The notes under the pieces: model-generated | What the model was told of the DNA's origin: nothing | Database searches by the model: none | What the model saw: the letters and a program-made list of their open reading frames with translations, nothing else | Shown here: positions 38,176-48,701 of the stretch, one piece after another | How positions within the stretch are numbered: the stretch's first letter is position 1 | Layout: every line of letters begins with the position of its first letter | NCBI GenBank assembly: GCA_900068845.1 | Contig: CEFQ01000001.1 | Span: forward strand, 62,001 to 126,000 | DNA from: Enterobacter ludwigii | GTDB taxonomy: Bacteria; Pseudomonadota; Gammaproteobacteria; Enterobacterales; Enterobacteriaceae | Length of the DNA stretch: 64,000 bases | Reading direction: 5' to 3' | Program-made: the position numbers and the translations under genes

Positions 38176-39125
38176 GCTGGCCCAACCCTTTTATTACGCA
38201 ACGCGCCGATCCCTTCATTCTTCGTCACGCCGATGGCTACTATTTTATCGCTTCGGTGCCGGAATATGACCGGCTAGAGCTTCGTTACGCGACCACGCTG
38301 GCTGGCCTGATTGAGGCTGAAGCCGTTACGGTGTGGCACAAACCGGATACTGGCCCCTTCAGCGCGCTAATTTGGGCACCGGAACTCCATCACATTAATG
38401 GACAATGGGTGATCTATTTTGCCGCCGCGCCAACACGCGCGATTAAGGACGGTTTGTTTCAGCACCGCATGTATGCGCTGGTGTGCGATGATGCCGATCC
38501 GCTGAGCGGTGACTGGCAACCTTGTCGTCGCGTGCATACGCCCATCGACTCCTTCTCTCTTGATGCCACCTACTTCCATCATCAAGGCAAACACTGGTAT
38601 CTATGGGCGCAAAAGGATCCGGCGATTCCCGGTAACTCCAATCTTTATCTCGCCGAGTTGCTTAATCCGTGGACGTTGAAAAGTGCCCCGCTGATGCTGA
38701 GCCGACCCGAGTACGAATGGGAATGTGCGGGGTTCAGCGTCAATGAAGGTCCGGCAGTGATTCAGCATGGTGATAAGCTGTTTGTCACCTATTCTGCCAG
38801 CGCGACCGATGAAAATTACTGTCTGGGGATGTTAAGTGTTGATGTGTTGGCCGATCCGCTCAACAGCAGCGCCTGGCACAAATCTGCACGGCCGGTATTT
38901 GCCACCAGTTGGGATAATCAGCAATACGGACCAGGGCATAACAGCTTTACGGTGGATGAAGCGGGAAGAGCGGTGCTGGTGTATCACGCACGCAATTACA
39001 CGGAAATTGAGGGCGATCCACTGTGGGACCCGAATCGCCATACACGATTGAAATACTTCGACTGGCGCGCAGACGGCACACCGGATTTCGGTGTACCGCC
39101 AGCCGATCACACCAGCGTGCCGTAG
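38172..39125 (+). CDS. glycoside hydrolase family 43 protein (arabinofuranosidase/xylosidase type)
   Basis: This 317-residue single-domain five-bladed beta-propeller enzyme has GH43 catalytic residues D13 (RADPFI, general base), D131 (SLDATYF, pKa modulator) and E192 (NEGPAVI, general acid). The [12 protein letters not shown] segment is like that of exo-alpha-1,5-L-arabinofuranosidases, so arabinan side-chain sugars are a likely substrate; beta-xyloside cleavage is the alternative. It has no signal peptide, so it works on imported oligosaccharides. Its last 19 bases overlap the converging ampE gene. Confidence 0.88.
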   Translation: MSWPNPFITQRADPFILRHADGYYFIASVPEYDRLELRYATTLAGLIEAEAVTVWHKPDTGPFSALIWAPELHHINGQWVIYFAAAPTRAIKDGLFQHRMYALVCDDADPLSGDWQPCRRVHTPIDSFSLDATYFHHQGKHWYLWAQKDPAIPGNSNLYLAELLNPWTLKSAPLMLSRPEYEWECAGFSVNEGPAVIQHGDKLFVTYSASATDENYCLGMLSVDVLADPLNSSAWHKSARPVFATSWDNQQYGPGHNSFTVDEAGRAVLVYHARNYTEIEGDPLWDPNRHTRLKYFDWRADGTPDFGVPPADHTSVP

Positions 39126-39961
39126 ATGGTCAACAGTGCGACAACCACCACCAGCACCAGAGAAATGCGTTTCGCCAACGCCACCGCAACACGTGGCGTT
39201 TCGACTTTATCCATGTGTGGATCGCGTGCCAGCGAGAACTGCGCCAGGCTGGTCAGCACCTGATATTGCGGGCGATGCAGATCGCCTAACGCGGCAAACC
39301 ATGCGGGCAGCGCACGTTCGCCATGGCCGAGCAGCGCGTAGGCCACCCCCGCTAAACGAACGGGAATCCAGTCAAGCAGGTGCAGCAGACGATCAACGCC
39401 AGACTGCGAGCGCTCCAACGGCGAATGATGTTTTGCCAGCCAGCTCTGCCACGCACGCAGAAATGCGTAGCCCACCAGCAGCACCGGGCCGTACGGACCC
39501 CCCACCACAAACCAGAACAGTGGTGCAAGATAGAAGCGGAAGTTAATCCAAATCAGTGCATTCTGCAGTTCCCGCAAGAATTCGCGCTCGCTGCACTCAA
39601 CGGGCACACCGTGAATCAACGTCAGCTCGGCCGCCATCGCCTGATGGGCCGCTTCATCGTCATGGCTCGCGGCTTTGAGATAGTTGTGATAGTGCAATCG
39701 CACCGATCCAGCGCCGATACACAGCAGTCCCACCACAATCCAGAACAGCAATTGCGCCACGCCAAACAGAATACCTTTCAGGCTCCATACCACCAGCCAG
39801 ACGATCAGCATCGCAATGACGGTCATCATCAGCGTGCGCAGTAAGGAAAAACGCTGACGACCACGGAACAACGGCTCCAGCCGATGATCCAGCTGCCAGT
39901 GTTCACCTAACTTAAAAAGGCGTTCCCAACCTAAAACTAATAACAAGCTAAACAACGTCAT
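39107..39961 (-). CDS. ampE: AmpE inner-membrane regulatory protein
   Basis: AmpE is a 284-residue inner-membrane protein with about four transmembrane helices, encoded with ampD and connected to beta-lactamase induction and possibly cobalamin-like permease relatives; its biochemical role is unclear. The sequence starts [21 protein letters not shown] and closely follows E. coli AmpE to its [15 protein letters not shown] end. The start at 39961 gives the family length; a longer in-frame reading frame overlaps ampD and was rejected. It sits 16 bases after ampD, in one operon. Confidence 0.93.
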   Translation of the reverse strand: MTLFSLLLVLGWERLFKLGEHWQLDHRLEPLFRGRQRFSLLRTLMMTVIAMLIVWLVVWSLKGILFGVAQLLFWIVVGLLCIGAGSVRLHYHNYLKAASHDDEAAHQAMAAELTLIHGVPVECSEREFLRELQNALIWINFRFYLAPLFWFVVGGPYGPVLLVGYAFLRAWQSWLAKHHSPLERSQSGVDRLLHLLDWIPVRLAGVAYALLGHGERALPAWFAALGDLHRPQYQVLTSLAQFSLARDPHMDKVETPRVAVALAKRISLVLVVVVALLTIYGTLV

Positions 39962-39977
39962 ACCTGCTCCTGCTGTC

Positions 39978-40529
39978 TCAGGGATTCTCCTGCCGGATGG
40001 ATTCTTTATAACGCGACCAGTCAAAAGAGGAACCGGGATCGGTTTTCCGCTCTGGTGCGATATCGCTATGGCCGGTGATGCGCGCAGGCGTCAACGGATA
40101 GTGCTGCAACAGGAGGTGAGTCACCTGTTGCAAGGTCGCGTACTGCGCATCGGTATAGGGCAGCGTATCGGTGCCTTCCAGTTCAATGCCCATCGAAAAA
40201 TCGTTGCAGCTTTCACGCCCTTCGAACTGTGAAACGCCGGCGTGCCAGGCACGCTGATCGAAAGAGACGTATTGCACCAGCTCGCCGTCGCGGCGGATTA
40301 AACAGTGCGCCGCCACGCGTAAATGGGCGATGTCAGCAAAATAGGGATGCGCATCGGCCGGCAAGGTGCCGGTAAACAACCGATCAATCCACGGTCCGCC
40401 AAACTCACCGGGCGGCAAACTAATGTTGTGAATCACCAGCAGCGAGGGCACTTCATCATTTGGACGCTGATTGAAGTGTGGTGAAGGTACTTTGCGCGCG
40501 CTGGTAATCCAGCCCTCTTCCAGTTTCAT
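39978..40529 (-). CDS. ampD: 1,6-anhydro-N-acetylmuramyl-L-alanine amidase AmpD
   Basis: AmpD is the cytoplasmic zinc amidase of peptidoglycan recycling that removes the stem peptide from 1,6-anhydroMurNAc-peptides, thereby lowering the AmpR inducer. The 183-residue protein has zinc ligands H34, H154 and D164 and catalytic E116 and K162 at the positions known for Citrobacter/E. coli AmpD. It is divergent from nadC, 182 bases away. No ampC/ampR occurs in the window. Confidence 0.96.
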   Translation of the reverse strand: MKLEEGWITSARKVPSPHFNQRPNDEVPSLLVIHNISLPPGEFGGPWIDRLFTGTLPADAHPYFADIAHLRVAAHCLIRRDGELVQYVSFDQRAWHAGVSQFEGRESCNDFSMGIELEGTDTLPYTDAQYATLQQVTHLLLQHYPLTPARITGHSDIAPERKTDPGSSFDWSRYKESIRQENP

Positions 40530-40537
40530 GCTGTTAA

Positions 40538-41608
<1,071 letters not shown>

Positions 41609-41786
41609 TGCCCCGATTTCGCCGCCTTCCTGCGCGGCAGAGTTGCGAGATGGCTTCCAGAATTCTGTTATCCTCACTGTAATCGTGACGATTCTCTGCG
41701 CGATGCTTTCCAGCCTCGCGCACACCTGACTTCCGCTTTCCTTCCCGCTTTTCTACCTTAGCGGCTCCACAACAAGGAGCTTTACT

Positions 41787-42230
41787 ATGGAAAGACAACG
41801 CGGTTTTACGCTTATCGAATTGATGATTGTGATTGGCATCGTTGCCATTCTCAGCGCCATCGGTTTACCGGCCTATCAAAACTACCTGCAACGCGCAGCG
41901 CTTACTGACATGCTGCAAACTATGGTGCCCTACAAAACAGCCGTTGAACTGTGCGCCATCGAACGCGGCGGACCCGCACAATGTCAGGCGGGACAACGAG
42001 GCATTCCTGTGGCCAAAGGTTCGCGCTATGTGGCAACGCTTAGCGTGGTTAACGGTGCGATCAACCTGACCGGGCAGGAAAGTCTCAGCGGACTGACGGT
42101 CGACATGCTGCCCATCTGGAGTGCTGCAGATGGCACCTTGAGCTGGCAACGCAGCTGCGCCAGCGATAACAGCAGCCTGCGCGATAGCTGCCTTGAACAG
42201 TTCCGCTTTGCCGATAAGGATGCCAACTGA
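41787..42230 (+). CDS. ppdD: prepilin peptidase-dependent pilin PpdD
   Basis: This is a 147-residue type IV major pilin. It has the class III leader MERQRG, cleaved after G6, with F7 as N-methylated first residue and E5 of the mature protein conserved (FTLIEL). The hydrophobic N-terminal helix follows, then a globular domain with two cysteines (CAIERGGPAQC) forming one loop and a second pair near the C-terminus. CAAGGAGC precedes the ATG. It starts the ppdD-hofB-hofC operon. Assembly into pili also needs a prepilin peptidase and other genes elsewhere. Confidence 0.93.
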   Translation: MERQRGFTLIELMIVIGIVAILSAIGLPAYQNYLQRAALTDMLQTMVPYKTAVELCAIERGGPAQCQAGQRGIPVAKGSRYVATLSVVNGAINLTGQESLSGLTVDMLPIWSAADGTLSWQRSCASDNSSLRDSCLEQFRFADKDAN

Positions 42231-43618
42231 TGGAGAATCCTCATGCTCAGCTGCAAGCTTTGTGCGCACGTTATCAGGCGGTTATTTTACACCATGACGC
42301 TACGCTTCTCCGGGTTGCAGTAGCAGAGACGCCCGATCCGCTGCTGCTGGAGGCGCTGCAGTTCGCTAGCCAATGCAAAGTCGATGTTGAATGCTGGCCT
42401 GCGGCGCGACTTGAACAGTTGCTACACGAACCGGAATCGGCGGTCGCGCCACGTGAACATGCCAGCGCAGAGTCTGCGATTAATGCAGTGGACCAGATTT
42501 TGCGTCAGGCAATTCAGCGCCGCGCATCAGATATACATTTCGAACCGCAACGCCATGGATTGCGCGTGCGTCTGCGCATTGATGGCGTGTTACACAAACT
42601 GTCTCAGTCGTTAGAAGCGCAACCTGCTGCGATTCTGGCGCGCCTGAAAATCCTGGGTGGATTGGATATCGCCGAACGGCGTTTACCGCAGGATGGGCAG
42701 TTTACGCTCGAAATAGACGACAAGCTGGCGGCATTTCGTCTCTCAACGCTGCCGATTAGCCAGGGTGAAAAAGCCGTGGTGCGTCTGCTGCAAAGTGAAA
42801 ATAGCGCCATTACGCTTGATAAACTCGGCATGCCCACTGCACAGCTACGTTTGCTTAAGAACGCGTTAGCGAAGCCGCAAGGTTTGATTCTGGTTACAGG
42901 CCCCACCGGCAGCGGTAAAACCTTCACCCTTTACAGCGGATTAAGCGCACTTAACGTGCCAGAAAAGAATGTATGTAGCGTGGAGGATCCAGTTGAGATT
43001 CCGCTGGATGGCATTAATCAAACGCAGATTCAACCGCGCAGCGGGCTCGATTTCAATCGTGTGTTGCGCGCACTGCTGCGTCAGGATCCCGATGTCATTA
43101 TGGTAGGCGAAATCCGTGATGCCGAGACGGCCAGTATCGCCGTTAAGGCAGCACAGACCGGTCATCTGGTGCTGTCCACTTTGCATACTAACTCGACCGC
43201 TGAAACGCTGACGCGCCTGCGTCAGATGGATATTCCCGGTTATCTGCTCGGGCCCGCTTTGCAATTAGTGGTGGCGCAGCGTCTGGTCAGGCGCTTATGT
43301 ATGCATTGCCGTCAGCCGGGACAAGCCATCGCCCACCTGCCAGCTGAACTTTGGCCGGGCACACTGCAAACCTGGCGAGCACCAGGCTGCGATCACTGTT
43401 TCTCCGGCTATTACGGGCGGCTAGCGCTGTTTGAAGTGTTGCCGGTGACCAGCAAATTGCAGAATGCTATCTCAGCAGATATGCCGCTCGAACATCTATT
43501 AACGCTGGCAAATGAACAGGGAATGAAGACCTTGCTGACTGCGGGTTTGGAAGCGGTTAGTCGCGGCGATACCTCATTTGAAGAGATGCAGCGCGTGGTG
43601 GGCCTCGGCGATGGCTAA
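42230..43618 (+). CDS. hofB: type IV pilus assembly ATPase HofB (GspE/PilB family)
   Basis: This 462-residue hexameric traffic ATPase powers pilin polymerisation. Walker A GPTGSGKTFT (near residue 224) is followed by the Asp box DPVEIPLDGINQTQI and Walker B DPDVIMVGEIRDAETA, then the His box (LSTLHTNSTAETLTRL). The C-terminal zinc tetracysteine CMHC...CDHC is intact. The start ATG overlaps the ppdD stop and the stop overlaps the hofC start by eight bases, so the three genes form one coupled operon. Confidence 0.94.
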   Translation: MENPHAQLQALCARYQAVILHHDATLLRVAVAETPDPLLLEALQFASQCKVDVECWPAARLEQLLHEPESAVAPREHASAESAINAVDQILRQAIQRRASDIHFEPQRHGLRVRLRIDGVLHKLSQSLEAQPAAILARLKILGGLDIAERRLPQDGQFTLEIDDKLAAFRLSTLPISQGEKAVVRLLQSENSAITLDKLGMPTAQLRLLKNALAKPQGLILVTGPTGSGKTFTLYSGLSALNVPEKNVCSVEDPVEIPLDGINQTQIQPRSGLDFNRVLRALLRQDPDVIMVGEIRDAETASIAVKAAQTGHLVLSTLHTNSTAETLTRLRQMDIPGYLLGPALQLVVAQRLVRRLCMHCRQPGQAIAHLPAELWPGTLQTWRAPGCDHCFSGYYGRLALFEVLPVTSKLQNAISADMPLEHLLTLANEQGMKTLLTAGLEAVSRGDTSFEEMQRVVGLGDG

Positions 43619-44810
43619 TCTCTATCATTTCCGCTGGCAGGCGCTCGATACAATGGGTGTGTTGCAGGAAGGCGAGTCGCTCAATGCCAACCAGGATGCG
43701 CTGCTCAATCAACTTTCCGATCGCGGAATGCTACCTGTGAGCTGGCTGCGCGGAAAATGCTGGCGCTCGCGCGACTGGAAGTGGCAACAGAAAATTGACC
43801 TGGTGCGGCAACTGGCGACGCTACTTAAAGCCGGCTTACCGCTGGCGGAAAGTCTGATTTTGCTGGCAGAAGGCCACCCACATGCCGGTTGGCGGATATT
43901 ACTGAAAGGATTGCAACGCCGCGTCATCGCCGGTGAGCCCTTCTCGCAGGCATTGCAAGAGTGGCCGCAGATCTTTCCACCGCTGTTCCCCGCCTTGATG
44001 CAGGTAGGCGAGTTAACCGGTCAACTCGATGAGTGCTGTCGCCAATTGGCGCAGCAGCAAAGTAAGCAACAATACTTACGGCAAAAAGTGGTGAAGGCGC
44101 TGCGTTATCCCCTGTTTATCTTGCTGGTGGCGCTTGGGGTCAGTGCTGGCATGCTGCTTTTTGTTTTGCCTGAATTTGTCTCCGTCTATGCCAGCTTTGA
44201 TGCACCGCTGCCTGCTTTTACAGCTGCGGTAATGGCGCTGTCTGAACTGCTGCAGAAAGCCGCACTGCCGCTGATGCTGGTATGCGCCGCAGTATTGGGA
44301 ATTGTGCAACAGACTTATCGGCGCTCAATACCATGGCAAAAGCGCGTACATCAATGGTTGTTGCGCATGCCGCTGTTATCACCACTATGGCGCGGCGGGC
44401 AGCTCAGCCAGATTTACGCCATCCTGCAACTTACTCAGCAATCCGGTTTAACGTTGCTGCAAAGTCTTCAGGCGGTGGAAGTAACGCTGGTATCACGTTT
44501 GTGGCGCGATGCCATTATTCAGTTGCAACAGCATATCGCTGCAGGTGCGCCACTGCATCAGGCGCTGCAACAGCATCTACTGTTTACACCCCTTTGTGCC
44601 CAGCTAATCCGAGTGGGCGAAGAAGCGGGTGCGTTGGATGTGATGCTGGCGCGACTGGCGGAATGGCATGAATCGCAAACATTAGCGCGAGCTGATGCTC
44701 TGGCTGCATCGCTGGAACCGATGATGATGGTGGTAATTGGCGGGATTGTTGGCACATTAGTGATTGCGATGTATCTGCCGGTATTTGGTCTCGGCGATGC
44801 GATTCGTTAA
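43611..44810 (+). CDS. hofC: type IV pilus inner-membrane assembly protein HofC (PilC/GspF family)
   Basis: HofC is the 399-residue polytopic platform protein of the pilus machine, a PilC/GspF family member. Two homologous cytoplasmic helical domains (LVRQLATLLKAGLPLAESL and the copy LSQIYAILQLTQQSGLTLLQS) alternate with three membrane helices, the last followed by the short periplasmic end YLPVFGLGDAIR. The ATG at 43611 gives MANLYHFRWQALD. It ends the operon; no pilD-type peptidase gene follows. Confidence 0.93.
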   Translation: MANLYHFRWQALDTMGVLQEGESLNANQDALLNQLSDRGMLPVSWLRGKCWRSRDWKWQQKIDLVRQLATLLKAGLPLAESLILLAEGHPHAGWRILLKGLQRRVIAGEPFSQALQEWPQIFPPLFPALMQVGELTGQLDECCRQLAQQQSKQQYLRQKVVKALRYPLFILLVALGVSAGMLLFVLPEFVSVYASFDAPLPAFTAAVMALSELLQKAALPLMLVCAAVLGIVQQTYRRSIPWQKRVHQWLLRMPLLSPLWRGGQLSQIYAILQLTQQSGLTLLQSLQAVEVTLVSRLWRDAIIQLQQHIAAGAPLHQALQQHLLFTPLCAQLIRVGEEAGALDVMLARLAEWHESQTLARADALAASLEPMMMVVIGGIVGTLVIAMYLPVFGLGDAIR

Positions 44811-44834
44811 CGGGCACACGCGGTGCGTGCCCGT
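44810..44834. terminator. hairpin hofC/guaC convergent gap
   Basis: ACGGGCAC (44810-44817) and GTGCCCGT (44827-44834) are perfect arms around a nine-base loop between the converging hofC and guaC 3' ends. No T-tract follows on either strand. Confidence 0.4.
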
Positions 44835-44843
44835 AATCTGTGA

Positions 44844-45884
44844 TCAGCGAGTAAACACGCGGTTCTCTTGTTCAGCGACGCGGATAAAGGTGGTGCGTTT
44901 AGTCAGCTCTTTCAACCGCTCCGCACCCACGTAGGTACAGGCCGAACGTAAACCGCCGAGAATATCTTTAACCGTCTCTTCAACCGGACCGCGCACCGGC
45001 AAACGCACAGTCTTACCCTCTGCCGCACGGTATTGCGCGACACCGCCTACATGGCGTTTCATCGCCGATTCGGAGCTCATGCCGTAGAACAGCATAAATT
45101 TCTCGCCCTGCTCTTCAACGATAGTTCCTTCGCACTCGTCATGTGCCGCAAGCATGCCGCCGAGCATGGTGAAATCCGCACCGCCACCGAAAGCTTTGGC
45201 AATATCACCCGGAACCGAGCAGCCACCGTCACTGACGATCTGTCCGCCTAAACCGTGTGCGGCATCCGCGCATTCAATAACCGCAGAAAGCTGAGGATAA
45301 CCAACGCCGGTCTTTACGCGTGTAGTGCAAACCGAACCTGGGCCAATACCCACTTTGACGATGTCTGCACCAGACAAAATCAACTCTTCCACCATTTCAC
45401 CGGTGACCACGTTGCCTGCGCAGATGGTTTTACCTGGGAAGCTTTCACGTACTCGCAGCAGGAACTGGACAAAGTGCTCTGAATAGCCGTTAGCAACGTC
45501 GATGCAGATGAAATTGAGCTGTGGCGATAACGCCAGAATGGCGGATAACTTAGTGAAGTCTGATTCTGAAGTCCCGGATGAGACCATCACATGACTCAGC
45601 ACCGCTGCAGGAACGCGCTGCACAAATGCCTGCCACTCTTGCACGTTGTAATGTTTATGCACTGCGGTGAGGACATTAAAACCTGCCAGGGCTTCAGCCA
45701 TCGTGAAAGTGCCGACGGTATCCATGTTGGCGGCAATAATCGGAATGCCACTCCAGCTCAAGCCTGAGTGTTTAAAGGTGAAGGTGCGTTCCAGTTCAAC
45801 CTCGGAGCGACTTTTCAACGTAGAACGTTTTGGGCGGATCAAAACATCTTTAAAGCCCAGTTTTAGATCTTCTTCAATGCGCAT
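44844..45884 (-). CDS. guaC: GMP reductase
   Basis: GuaC reductively deaminates GMP to IMP with NADPH, balancing purine pools. The 346-residue TIM-barrel protein contains the active-site cysteine loop GPGSVCTTR (C near 186), the flap NLQ-like [23 protein letters not shown] region and the conserved start [23 protein letters not shown]. It is one residue shorter than E. coli GuaC. It is divergent from coaE across a 218-base gap. Confidence 0.96.
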   Translation of the reverse strand: MRIEEDLKLGFKDVLIRPKRSTLKSRSEVELERTFTFKHSGLSWSGIPIIAANMDTVGTFTMAEALAGFNVLTAVHKHYNVQEWQAFVQRVPAAVLSHVMVSSGTSESDFTKLSAILALSPQLNFICIDVANGYSEHFVQFLLRVRESFPGKTICAGNVVTGEMVEELILSGADIVKVGIGPGSVCTTRVKTGVGYPQLSAVIECADAAHGLGGQIVSDGGCSVPGDIAKAFGGGADFTMLGGMLAAHDECEGTIVEEQGEKFMLFYGMSSESAMKRHVGGVAQYRAAEGKTVRLPVRGPVEETVKDILGGLRSACTYVGAERLKELTKRTTFIRVAEQENRVFTR

Positions 45885-46102
45885 AGCTGATTGTCCTGGT
45901 TAGTGAAGACGAACCGCGGTTCGGGTAGCGCTCACGGCTCCAGTGTCGTTATCATACGCGTCATTCGTTCCGCGACAAGACTGCGAATTTCACTTTATTT
46001 AGGCTACAATCCCTTAAATTTAGCTGAGAAAAATGATTGTGATCATGCTCTCATCTTGCTGTGGTTGATCGCCGCTCACGATATAAATTTTGCGAGAACG
46101 CT

Positions 46103-46711
46103 ATGCCTTATACCGTTGCGCTCACCGGCGGCATTGGCAGTGGTAAAACCACTATTGCCAACGCTTTCGCAGCGCTAGGCGTTGATATTATTGACGCTGA
46201 TGCCATTGCCAGAGAAGTCGTTGAGCCTGGAACGCCGGCCTTAAAGGCGATCGCTCAACGTCATGGAGACACCATTCTCACGGCAGAAGGCACGCTCTAC
46301 CGTGCACGGCTTCGTGAAATTATTTTCCAGCAGCCGCAAGAGAAAAACTGGCTTAATCAATTGCTTCATCCACTCATTAACGCTCGCACGCAACAATTAA
46401 AGCTATTGGCGACTTCACCTTATGTGCTTTGGGTGGTGCCGTTATTGGTCGAAAACGGCTTACAGCATCAGGCCGATCGTGTGTTAGTCGTGGATGTGGA
46501 TACCGCCACACAGTTGCAACGCACACAACAGCGGGATGGCATTTCATTGAGTCAGGCCAAAAGTATTCTCGCCGCACAGGCCAGCCGCGAACAGCGCCGA
46601 GCCTGTGCGGATGACATCATTGATAACAGTGGTACACCTGGGCAGGTGCTACCGCGCGTTGCTGAGCTTCACCAGCGCTATCTACGGCTGGCAGCAACCG
46701 GAAAGGATTAA
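46103..46711 (+). CDS. coaE: dephospho-CoA kinase
   Basis: CoaE phosphorylates the 3'-OH of dephospho-CoA, the last step of coenzyme A synthesis. The 202-residue protein has P-loop GGIGSGKTT (9-17) and the [16 protein letters not shown] segment of the CoA domain. Start ATG 46103 fits the family; an in-frame extension from 46061 is not conserved. It leads the coaE-zapD-yacG operon; zapD begins four bases after its stop. Confidence 0.95.
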   Translation: MPYTVALTGGIGSGKTTIANAFAALGVDIIDADAIAREVVEPGTPALKAIAQRHGDTILTAEGTLYRARLREIIFQQPQEKNWLNQLLHPLINARTQQLKLLATSPYVLWVVPLLVENGLQHQADRVLVVDVDTATQLQRTQQRDGISLSQAKSILAAQASREQRRACADDIIDNSGTPGQVLPRVAELHQRYLRLAATGKD

Positions 46712-46715
46712 CATC

Positions 46716-47459
46716 ATGAGCACTGTTGTTCTCTTTGAACACCCTCTGAATGAGAAGATGCGCACCTGGCTGCGCGTTGAGTATCTGATTGATCAGTTGC
46801 ATGAGACCGTGCCGGTAAACGGTTCGGTATCGGCACTTGGCGTTTTCCGTATCCTCAGCGATTTACTGGATATTTTTGAACGCGGGGATATGCGTACCGA
46901 ATTGCTGAAAGAACTGGAGCGCCAACAGCAAAAATTACGCGCGTGGCTGGAGGTGCCAGGCATTGACGAACTGCGCGTTAATAATTTGCGTCAGCAGTTG
47001 AAACAATGCTCAAGCGAATTAATGGCTGCACCGCGTATGGGCCAGCAATTACGTGAAGATCGGCTGGTTGCCCTGGTGCGTCAGCGTCTGAGCATTCCCG
47101 GCGGCTGCTGCAGTTTCGATCTACCAAGCCTGCATATTTGGTTGCACCAGGAACAGGCCGTGCGTGATGTTCAGGTGAATGGTTGGCTGGAGTCACTGAA
47201 TCCACTGCGTAACAGTTTGACGATGATCCTCGATTTAGTGCGCCAGTCTGGCATATTTCGTCACCAAACCAGCCTCAATGGCTTTTATCAGGATAACGCC
47301 GAAGGATCTGATTTGCTGCGTCTGCAATTAACGCTGGAAGATGCGCTGTATCCGCAAGTTTCGGGCCACAAAAGCCGCTATGCGATTCGTTTCCTGCCGT
47401 TAGACAGTGAACGTGGAGAAGTACCCGCCCGACTGAATTTTGAATTAGCTTGTTGTTAG
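46716..47459 (+). CDS. zapD: cell division protein ZapD
   Basis: ZapD crosslinks FtsZ filaments through the FtsZ C-terminal tail and stabilises the Z-ring in the cytoplasm. The 247-residue length equals E. coli ZapD (YacF). The conserved start is [21 protein letters not shown], followed by the all-helical and beta-strand domains ending [15 protein letters not shown] precedes the ATG. It is placed between coaE and yacG as in E. coli. Confidence 0.95.
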   Translation: MSTVVLFEHPLNEKMRTWLRVEYLIDQLHETVPVNGSVSALGVFRILSDLLDIFERGDMRTELLKELERQQQKLRAWLEVPGIDELRVNNLRQQLKQCSSELMAAPRMGQQLREDRLVALVRQRLSIPGGCCSFDLPSLHIWLHQEQAVRDVQVNGWLESLNPLRNSLTMILDLVRQSGIFRHQTSLNGFYQDNAEGSDLLRLQLTLEDALYPQVSGHKSRYAIRFLPLDSERGEVPARLNFELACC

Positions 47460-47467
47460 AGGACGTT

Positions 47468-47665
47468 ATGCCGGAAGAGATGATCACTGTACCTTGCCCC
47501 AACTGTCGTCGCGATGTGATTTGGGATGAATTAAGCCCGTGGCGTCCATTCTGCAGTAAACGTTGCCAACTGATTGATTTAGGTGAATGGGCTGCAGAAG
47601 AAAAACGCATTCCCAGCAGCGGCGACCAGATGGACAGCGATGACTGGAGTGAAGAACAGCAATAA
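47468..47665 (+). CDS. yacG: DNA gyrase inhibitor YacG
   Basis: YacG is a 65-residue zinc protein that binds GyrB and inhibits DNA gyrase. The zinc ligands C10, C13, C29 and C33 are all present (PCPNCRR and FCSKRCQ), followed by the acidic tail found in the family. The length equals E. coli YacG. The ATG lies nine bases after the zapD stop with GAGGACG as RBS, so it is the last gene of the operon; a strong hairpin follows. Confidence 0.94.
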   Translation: MPEEMITVPCPNCRRDVIWDELSPWRPFCSKRCQLIDLGEWAAEEKRIPSSGDQMDSDDWSEEQQ

Positions 47666-47669
47666 AAAG

Positions 47670-47690
47670 AAAGGGGCTTAGCGCCCCTTT
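47670..47690. terminator. bidirectional terminator yacG/mutT
   Basis: AAAGGGGC (47670-47677) and GCCCCTTT (47683-47690) are perfect arms around TTAGC, directly between the converging yacG and mutT 3' ends. An A-rich stretch stands before it and TACTT after it. Confidence 0.75.
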
Positions 47691-47692
47691 AC

Positions 47693-48088
47693 TTAAATCT
47701 CGCCAGCCACTAATCGGCTAATCAATTCATGGTTCGCTGGAGGAAACTCATCCGCGACCAACGCCTGCTGGTCCACCCAACGTTGTGGCTGACCTTCTCT
47801 ACCATAAGGTTCACCGTTCCAGCCTTCGACCAGAAAGAAATGCAGAGTAACGCGCAGATCTTCATAACTGTGATCGGCTTGGCCAATCGCACTTGCCAAG
47901 GTGACTTCAATACCCGTTTCTTCCATCAACTCACGCTTGAGCGCCTGCTCAGCGGTTTCATCCTGTTCAATCTTTCCGCCAGGAAACTCCCATTTATTCG
48001 CCATGTAGGAGCTTGCCGCGCGCTGTGCAAGAAAGATTTGATGTTCTGTATTGCGAATGATGCCCACCGCAACCTGCAGGTGTTTCAT
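47693..48088 (-). CDS. mutT: 8-oxo-dGTP diphosphatase MutT
   Basis: MutT hydrolyses 8-oxo-dGTP to the monophosphate and so prevents A:T to C:G transversions. The 131-residue protein has the full Nudix box at about 37-60 (GGKIEQDETAEQALKRELME, then ETGI) with catalytic E53, E56 and E57. The start at 48088 gives MKHLQVAVGII, as in E. coli (129 aa); a much longer in-frame extension upstream is not conserved. In E. coli mutT follows secA in the same transcript. Here a plus-strand gene is inserted between them. Confidence 0.94.
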   Translation of the reverse strand: MKHLQVAVGIIRNTEHQIFLAQRAASSYMANKWEFPGGKIEQDETAEQALKRELMEETGIEVTLASAIGQADHSYEDLRVTLHFFLVEGWNGEPYGREGQPQRWVDQQALVADEFPPANHELISRLVAGEI

Positions 48089-48274
48089 AAGCTGAATTCC
48101 GCTTTTAATAAATGAGCGCTGAGTGTAAATCAGACATCGGATGATGTTAACCACTGAGAGGAAAGTGACGTATCGCGCCGCACAAAAGCTGTTGATTAAG
48201 ACATGTCGTAATGATCGCAACCGGGAATGTTGGGAATACTCGCAGCCACTTTCTTCTGCCAAACCCGATTACCT

Positions 48275-48661
48275 ATGGAATTCAAAGAAACAACGTTTTT
48301 GGCGCAAAATACGCCGGAACAATTACATGCCTTACGCCATCTGGTATTTCACGACATCCTGACCTTAGACAGCGCTCAGAACACGCTGACATGGTGGCCT
48401 GAACACAAAATCATTCCGTTGAATGAGGCGCAAAAACGATTTTTTTCCTGCCTATTGCTGAAGATCACCTCAAAACGTCAGATTATTGCCACGGTGTGGA
48501 ATGAGAGCTATCCGAGCATCAGCGACAACAATTACCATCAGCTACTGTTTCAGAGCCGGGCACTGTTGAGGCGCTCTGGCTTGCCTGATGGTCTGCTGGT
48601 GACGTTGCCATATCATGGCGTCCGCCTAAACGAAGAGAAACTCATGGCGATAACACGCTAA
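48275..48661 (+). CDS. orphan winged-helix (OmpR/ToxR C-terminal type) protein
   Basis: The 128-residue protein appears to consist of one winged-helix DNA-binding domain of the transcriptional-regulator C-terminal type. Visible are LTWWPEHKIIPLNEAQKRFF, the helix SKRQIIATVWNESY, the recognition-helix region ISDNNYHQLLFQSRALLRR and the wing LLVTLPYHGVRLN. No receiver domain and no membrane helix is present, so it is not a complete ToxR or CadC. The start is uncertain: ATG 48275 gives the compact domain, ATG 48227 would add 16 residues; neither has a clear SD. It is a real accessory gene between mutT and secA, closed by a terminator. Its target is unknown. Confidence 0.72.
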   Translation: MEFKETTFLAQNTPEQLHALRHLVFHDILTLDSAQNTLTWWPEHKIIPLNEAQKRFFSCLLLKITSKRQIIATVWNESYPSISDNNYHQLLFQSRALLRRSGLPDGLLVTLPYHGVRLNEEKLMAITR

Positions 48662-48673
48662 ACGCCAGTAAAG

Positions 48674-48699
48674 AAAAAGGAGCCCAAAGGCTCCTTTTT
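48674..48699. terminator. bidirectional terminator before the secA 3' end
   Basis: AAAAAGGAGCC (48674-48684) and GGCTCCTTTTT (48689-48699) are perfect complements around CAAA, with T-runs on both strands. It serves the winged-helix gene and secA. Confidence 0.88.
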
Positions 48700-48701
48700 T
48701 A

